A program made the position numbers and the translations under genes. A DNA stretch of 8,370 nucleotides from contig JAHENN010000270.1 of the NCBI GenBank assembly GCA_018609665.1, positions 1 to 8,370 of the forward strand, read 5' to 3'. Under the pieces are notes generated by a model. It had not been told where the DNA came from. It made no database searches and saw nothing but the letters and a program-made list of their open reading frames with translations. Below are positions 5,994-8,370 of this stretch, one piece after another; within the stretch, counting starts at the first letter, position 1, and each line of letters begins with the position of its first letter. The DNA comes from Haloarculaceae archaeon (lineage in GTDB: Archaea > Halobacteriota > Halobacteria > Halobacteriales > Haloarculaceae).

Positions 5994-6616
5994 GGCCGGG
6001 CCCCCGCCTCGCGGACGAACGCCGAGACGGCGTCGGGGTCCTTCCGGCCGGGAGCGGCCTCGACGCCGCTGGCGACGTCGACGGCGAAGGGGTCGACCGT
6101 CTCGACGGCGTCGGCGACGTTGTCCGGCGTCAGCCCGCCGGCCAGCACGACCGGCGACGACAGCGTCGCCGCCAGTTCGCGCGTCCGGGCCCAGTCGTGG
6201 GTCTCGCCGGTGCCGCCAGCGCCGGACTCGTCCAGCGAATCCACGACGAGGGCGTCGGCGGCGTCGTCGAAGTCGGCGGCCGTCTCCGGGCCGACGGCGC
6301 GCAGCACGCCGACATCGACCGTCGAGGACAGCCGCGCCGTCTCCGCGGGCGCGAGGTCGCCGTGCACCTGGACGGCGTCGGGACCGACGTGGTCAACGAG
6401 GTCGGCCGCCGCCGCCGGCGTCTCCGGCATCGTCACGAGGACGGTCGTCGCGAAGGGCGGCGCGGCCAGCGACAGCTCGGCGGCCCGGTCCGGCGTCACC
6501 GACCGCGGCGTGTCGGCGTCGACGCCGGCGATGAGCCCGACCGCGTCGGCACCCGCTGCGACCGCCGTCCGGAGGTCCTCGGCGTTGGTGATCCCGCAGA
6601 CCTTCGCCCGGGTCAT
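5990..6616 (-). CDS. trpF: Phosphoribosylanthranilate isomerase
   Basis: Isomerises N-(5-phosphoribosyl)anthranilate to CdRP, the step after TrpD, by an Amadori rearrangement in a TIM barrel. The 208-aa protein opens with AKVCGIT, with Cys7 as the expected general base, and VVDS supplies Asp126 as the expected general acid. Further family motifs are VQVHGD (82-87), LAGGLTPDNV (158-167), DVASGVE (180-186) and GRKD (190-193), the last two lining the phosphate site. The open frame continues far upstream, but the ATG at 6616 gives the correct N-terminus and forms an ATGA overlap with the trpD stop, so the longer reading is rejected. It sits between trpD and trpE, as in the known haloarchaeal trpDFEG cluster. 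Confidence 0.96.
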   Translation of the reverse strand: MTRAKVCGITNAEDLRTAVAAGADAVGLIAGVDADTPRSVTPDRAAELSLAAPPFATTVLVTMPETPAAAADLVDHVGPDAVQVHGDLAPAETARLSSTVDVGVLRAVGPETAADFDDAADALVVDSLDESGAGGTGETHDWARTRELAATLSSPVVLAGGLTPDNVADAVETVDPFAVDVASGVEAAPGRKDPDAVSAFVREAGARP

Positions 6617-7623
6617 GGGTCGAATCCGCGGAGTTCCTCGAGGCGGGCAGCCGCCGCGCCGGAGTCGATCGACTCGCGGGCCGCGTCGACGCCGCCGGCG
6701 AGGTCGTCGGCCTCGCCGGCGACGTAGATGGCCGCGCCCGCGTTCGCGAGGACGATGTCCCGCTTTGCGCCCTCGACGTCGCCCTCGAGAATGCCGCCCA
6801 TGTCGGCGGCGTTGTCGGCCGGCGAGCCGCCGGCGACCGCCTCCAGCTCGTAGCCGTCGACGCCGAGGTCCGCCGGCGTGACCGTGTACTCCGCGACGGC
6901 GTCGCCGTCGACCTCGGCGACGGTCGACTCGCCGTGGACGGCGAACTCGTCGAGGCCGGCGCCGTGGACGACCAGCGCCCGCTCGACGGCCATCCGCGAC
7001 AGCGCCTCGGCCAGCACCCCCACGAGGCCGGGGTCGTAGACGCCGACCACCTGGGCGTCGGCGCCCGCGGGGTTCGTCAGCGGCCCGAGGACGTTGAATA
7101 TCGTCCGGGTGCCGAGCTCCTGCCGGGGGCCGATGACGGCCTTCATCGCCGGGTCGAAGACCGGCGCGAGCAAGAACCCGACCCCGCGGTCCTCGATGCA
7201 CGTCTCGACCGCGGGCGGTTCGGCGTCGATGGTGACGCCCAACTCCTCGAGGACGTCCGCGCTACCCGACGACGACGACACCGAGTAGTTGCCGTGTTTG
7301 GCGACGGGGACGCCGGCGCCGGCGACGACGAACGCGCTCGTCGTCGAGACGTTGATCGTGTCGTGGCCGTCGCCGCCCGTCCCGCAGGTGTCGACCAGCG
7401 GGCGCCGGGCGGGGTCGATGGTGCGGGCCGCCTCGCGCATTCCCTGGGCGAACCCGGCGATCTCGGCCTCCGTCTCACCCTTCGTCCGGAGCGCCGCGAG
7501 CAGCGCGCCGATCTGTGCCTCGGTCGCCTCCTCGAAGACGAGCGTCGACGCCGCCCGGGCCTCCCCGGCGGAGAGGTCCTCGCCGCCGGCTGCTCGCTCG
7601 ATGTACTCTTTTATACTGGTCAT
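6613..7623 (-). CDS. trpD: Anthranilate phosphoribosyltransferase
   Basis: Transfers the phosphoribosyl group of PRPP to anthranilate. The 336-aa protein has the family's order of motifs: an alpha-helical N-terminal part, DTCGTGGDGHDTINVST (78-94) for PRPP binding, KHGNYSVSSSSGSADVLEELG (109-129), GPRQELGTRTIFNVLGPLTNP (165-185), HGAGLDEF (220-227), whose Asp-Glu pair binds metal in the family, and LANAGAAIYVAG (292-303). The common Arg of KHGNR is Tyr here. The frame can be extended ten codons to a TTG at 7653, but that would place the start inside the operator inverted repeat; MTSIKEYIER from the ATG at 7623 is the usual kind of N-terminus. As first gene of the operon it is read from the promoter at about 7667, and its stop overlaps trpF. 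Confidence 0.96.
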   Translation of the reverse strand: MTSIKEYIERAAGGEDLSAGEARAASTLVFEEATEAQIGALLAALRTKGETEAEIAGFAQGMREAARTIDPARRPLVDTCGTGGDGHDTINVSTTSAFVVAGAGVPVAKHGNYSVSSSSGSADVLEELGVTIDAEPPAVETCIEDRGVGFLLAPVFDPAMKAVIGPRQELGTRTIFNVLGPLTNPAGADAQVVGVYDPGLVGVLAEALSRMAVERALVVHGAGLDEFAVHGESTVAEVDGDAVAEYTVTPADLGVDGYELEAVAGGSPADNAADMGGILEGDVEGAKRDIVLANAGAAIYVAGEADDLAGGVDAARESIDSGAAAARLEELRGFDP

Positions 7624-7644
7624 CGATGTCCAATCCTGTGTTAT

Positions 7645-7664
7645 AATGTACAAAGGAGTACATT
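7645..7664 (-). promoter_or_regulatory. Candidate trp operator: inverted repeat with two TRP-box-like hexamers
   Basis: A perfect 7-bp inverted repeat (AATGTAC at 7645-7651, GTACATT at 7658-7664, 6-nt spacer) lies 22 nt upstream of the trpD start. Read on the minus strand it contains TGTACT and TGTACA, placed 10 bp apart centre to centre, one helical turn. TGTACA is the consensus TRP box bound by TrpY at the trp operon of Methanothermobacter (established there). A similar regulator here is inference. The repeat falls between the TATA-like element and the expected start site, where bound protein would block the polymerase. Confidence 0.6.
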
Positions 7665-7666
7665 AG

Positions 7667-7672
7667 AATAAG
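7667..7672 (-). promoter_or_regulatory. TATA-like element of the trpDFEG operon
   Basis: CTTATT, within CTTATTCTAA on the minus strand, sits about 47 nt before the trpD ATG. With the usual 25-nt spacing this predicts a start near 7643 and a leader of about 20 nt. A second A/T-rich hexamer, TTATAA at 7641-7646, is too close to the start codon to serve the same ATG. No clear BRE is visible. Confidence 0.4.
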
Positions 7673-7686
7673 CCTGTCGTTAGGCT
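7671..7686 (-). terminator. Small inverted repeat after the upstream gene, weak terminator candidate
   Basis: AGCCT (7671-7675) and AGGCT (7682-7686) form a 5-bp stem with a 6-nt loop. On the minus strand the T-containing TATTCT follows it, about 40 nt beyond the stop codon at 7725. It overlaps the trp TATA-like element, so it may have no termination role. Confidence 0.2.
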
Positions 7687-7691
7687 ACCGA

Positions 7692-7701
7692 TTCGTACGA
7701 A
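7692..7701. promoter_or_regulatory. Palindrome TTCGTACGAA upstream of the trp promoter
   Basis: A perfect 10-bp palindrome with the same GTAC core as the operator repeat, about 20 nt upstream of the TATA-like element. Its centre is 42 bp, about four helical turns, from the centre of the 7645-7664 repeat. It could be an auxiliary binding site, or chance. Confidence 0.3.
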
Positions 7702-7724
7702 CGATGAGAACGCGAGCGGAACCG

Positions 7725-8370
7725 TTACTCCCCGCCGTCCCAGACCGGAGCGGGAACGGCGGGGTACTCGGTGACGGTCGGGATACCGGAGGTGCCGGGC
7801 TGGCACTCGCCGCCCGAGCAGTCGGCGGTAGCGCCGACGCTACCGAACGGCGCCCCGACGTTGGCCTCCCCGTTGGCCGTCGAGTCGTCACCACGCACCA
7901 TCGGGTCGGTGGAGTACTCCTTGCCGTTGCCGTCGTCGTACGTTGCCGAGGGGTTCGTCCCGATGTCACCGGAGTAGACGAGACCGCCCGCGAAGCCGTA
8001 CACTTGGGGACCGTCGTCCTCGTCGTCCAGCGTCACCCGGTAGTAGACCCGCACGACACGGCCGTCCTTGTACGGATCGTTCCTGAAGACGATCACGTCG
8101 TACTCGGGGTCGTCCGGCGGGTTGTTCGGGTCGACCGCGGGGTCGTCGGGGTTCACGACCTCACACTGGTTCGGCGCCGCGCCGGTGGCGAGGTTCACGA
8201 CGCCCCGGGGCGTGATGAACGGCGGGATCGGGTTCGGAGCGTCCTCGGGGAGGTCGTCCTGCGAGGGCAGTTCCTCGTACGGAACGTTCTCGTTCACCCG
8301 GCCCGGGACGTCCGTGCAGGTCTCCTCGGGCGTGTCGGTGCCGAACTCGACGGTCACCGTCTCAGAGTCC
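7725..8370 (-). CDS. Hypothetical acidic, proline-rich protein, C-terminal 214 aa; 5' end outside window
   Basis: The frame is open from the window edge to a TAA at 7727-7725. A GTG at 8357 could serve as a start, but the frame continues upstream of it with coding-like sequence (Asp-Ser-Glu-Thr-Val), so this is most likely the tail of a longer protein. I do not recognise a family. Visible features are runs such as NPDDPAVDPNNPPDDPEYD and strong acidity. A probable beta-rich stretch follows (DVIVFRND, VVRVYYRVTLDDEDD). There are four cysteines, two of them close together in ADCSGGECQPG, then a Gly/Ser/Pro-rich tail ending WDGGE. No transmembrane helix is visible in this part. Low complexity, Thr/Asp/Pro content and Cys pairs would suit an exported haloarchaeal surface or pilin-like protein, but the N-terminus that could show a signal peptide is missing. 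Codon use agrees with the neighbouring genes. Confidence 0.75.
   Translation of the reverse strand, partial: DSETVTVEFGTDTPEETCTDVPGRVNENVPYEELPSQDDLPEDAPNPIPPFITPRGVVNLATGAAPNQCEVVNPDDPAVDPNNPPDDPEYDVIVFRNDPYKDGRVVRVYYRVTLDDEDDGPQVYGFAGGLVYSGDIGTNPSATYDDGNGKEYSTDPMVRGDDSTANGEANVGAPFGSVGATADCSGGECQPGTSGIPTVTEYPAVPAPVWDGGE

Noticed and set aside
4374..6881. Very long plus-strand open frame of 835 codons opposite trpE, trpF and part of trpD
   Set aside because: It spans three certain genes on the other strand, has low-complexity Arg/Ser/Pro-rich ends, and reflects G/C third-position bias.
5990..7201. TrpF read as a 403-residue protein with a long N-terminal extension
   Set aside because: The extension is Arg/Gly-rich sequence out of frame within trpD. 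The ATG at 6616 gives a normal TrpF N-terminus.
7641..7646. TTATAA as the trp operon TATA box
   Set aside because: It is only about 20 nt from the trpD ATG, so transcription would start within or after the start codon. The element at 7667-7672 fits better.
7624..7724. Tryptophan attenuator or leader peptide before trpD
   Set aside because: The predicted leader is about 20 nt and contains no open frame with a run of Trp codons. The inverted repeat is better read as a protein-binding site.

Overview
The window looks like a piece of a haloarchaeal (class Halobacteria) chromosome. It is strongly GC-rich with G/C-biased third codon positions, its proteins are rich in Asp and Glu, and it carries the gene order trpD-trpF-trpE-trpG that is established for haloarchaea such as Haloferax volcanii. 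Every gene I can support lies on the minus strand. The long open frames on the plus strand are antisense shadows.

Reading in the direction of transcription, from high to low coordinates: (1) 7725-8370 holds the 3' part of an unrecognised acidic, proline-rich protein whose start lies beyond the window. (2) 7624-7724 is a compact regulatory region. It has a TATA-like element and a perfect 7-bp inverted repeat that contains TGTACT and TGTACA exactly 10 bp apart; these match the TGTACA TRP box described for the TrpY repressor of Methanothermobacter. (3) 3790-7623 is the trpDFEG operon, which turns chorismate into the CDRP intermediate of tryptophan synthesis. Each of its three junctions is a 4-bp stop/start overlap. 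(4) 3304-3789 is a 486-bp intergenic region. It holds a very GC-rich nested inverted repeat just after trpG, then a candidate promoter, then a leader of about 200 nt ending in a good Shine-Dalgarno. (5) 1-3303 is the 5' part of a class II (adenosylcobalamin-dependent) ribonucleotide reductase gene. It is open for 1101 codons and runs off the window.

The reductase gene is interrupted in frame by two inteins. Intein 1 (463 aa, complete) has splicing blocks at both ends, two LAGLIDADG motifs and, between the N-terminal splicing domain and the endonuclease, a tandem pair of helix-turn-helix repeats. Intein 2 (first 205 aa visible) sits after Ala-Thr-Asn-Pro, so the first residue of the following extein should be the catalytic thiyl-radical cysteine of the NPCGEQ motif. 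The functional enzyme therefore needs two protein-splicing events, the second at the centre of the active site.

I see no CRISPR array, tRNA, rRNA or insertion sequence. The main points for follow-up are the double-intein reductase with its HTH-bearing endonuclease, and the trp operator. I do not see evidence for a wholly new multi-gene system.
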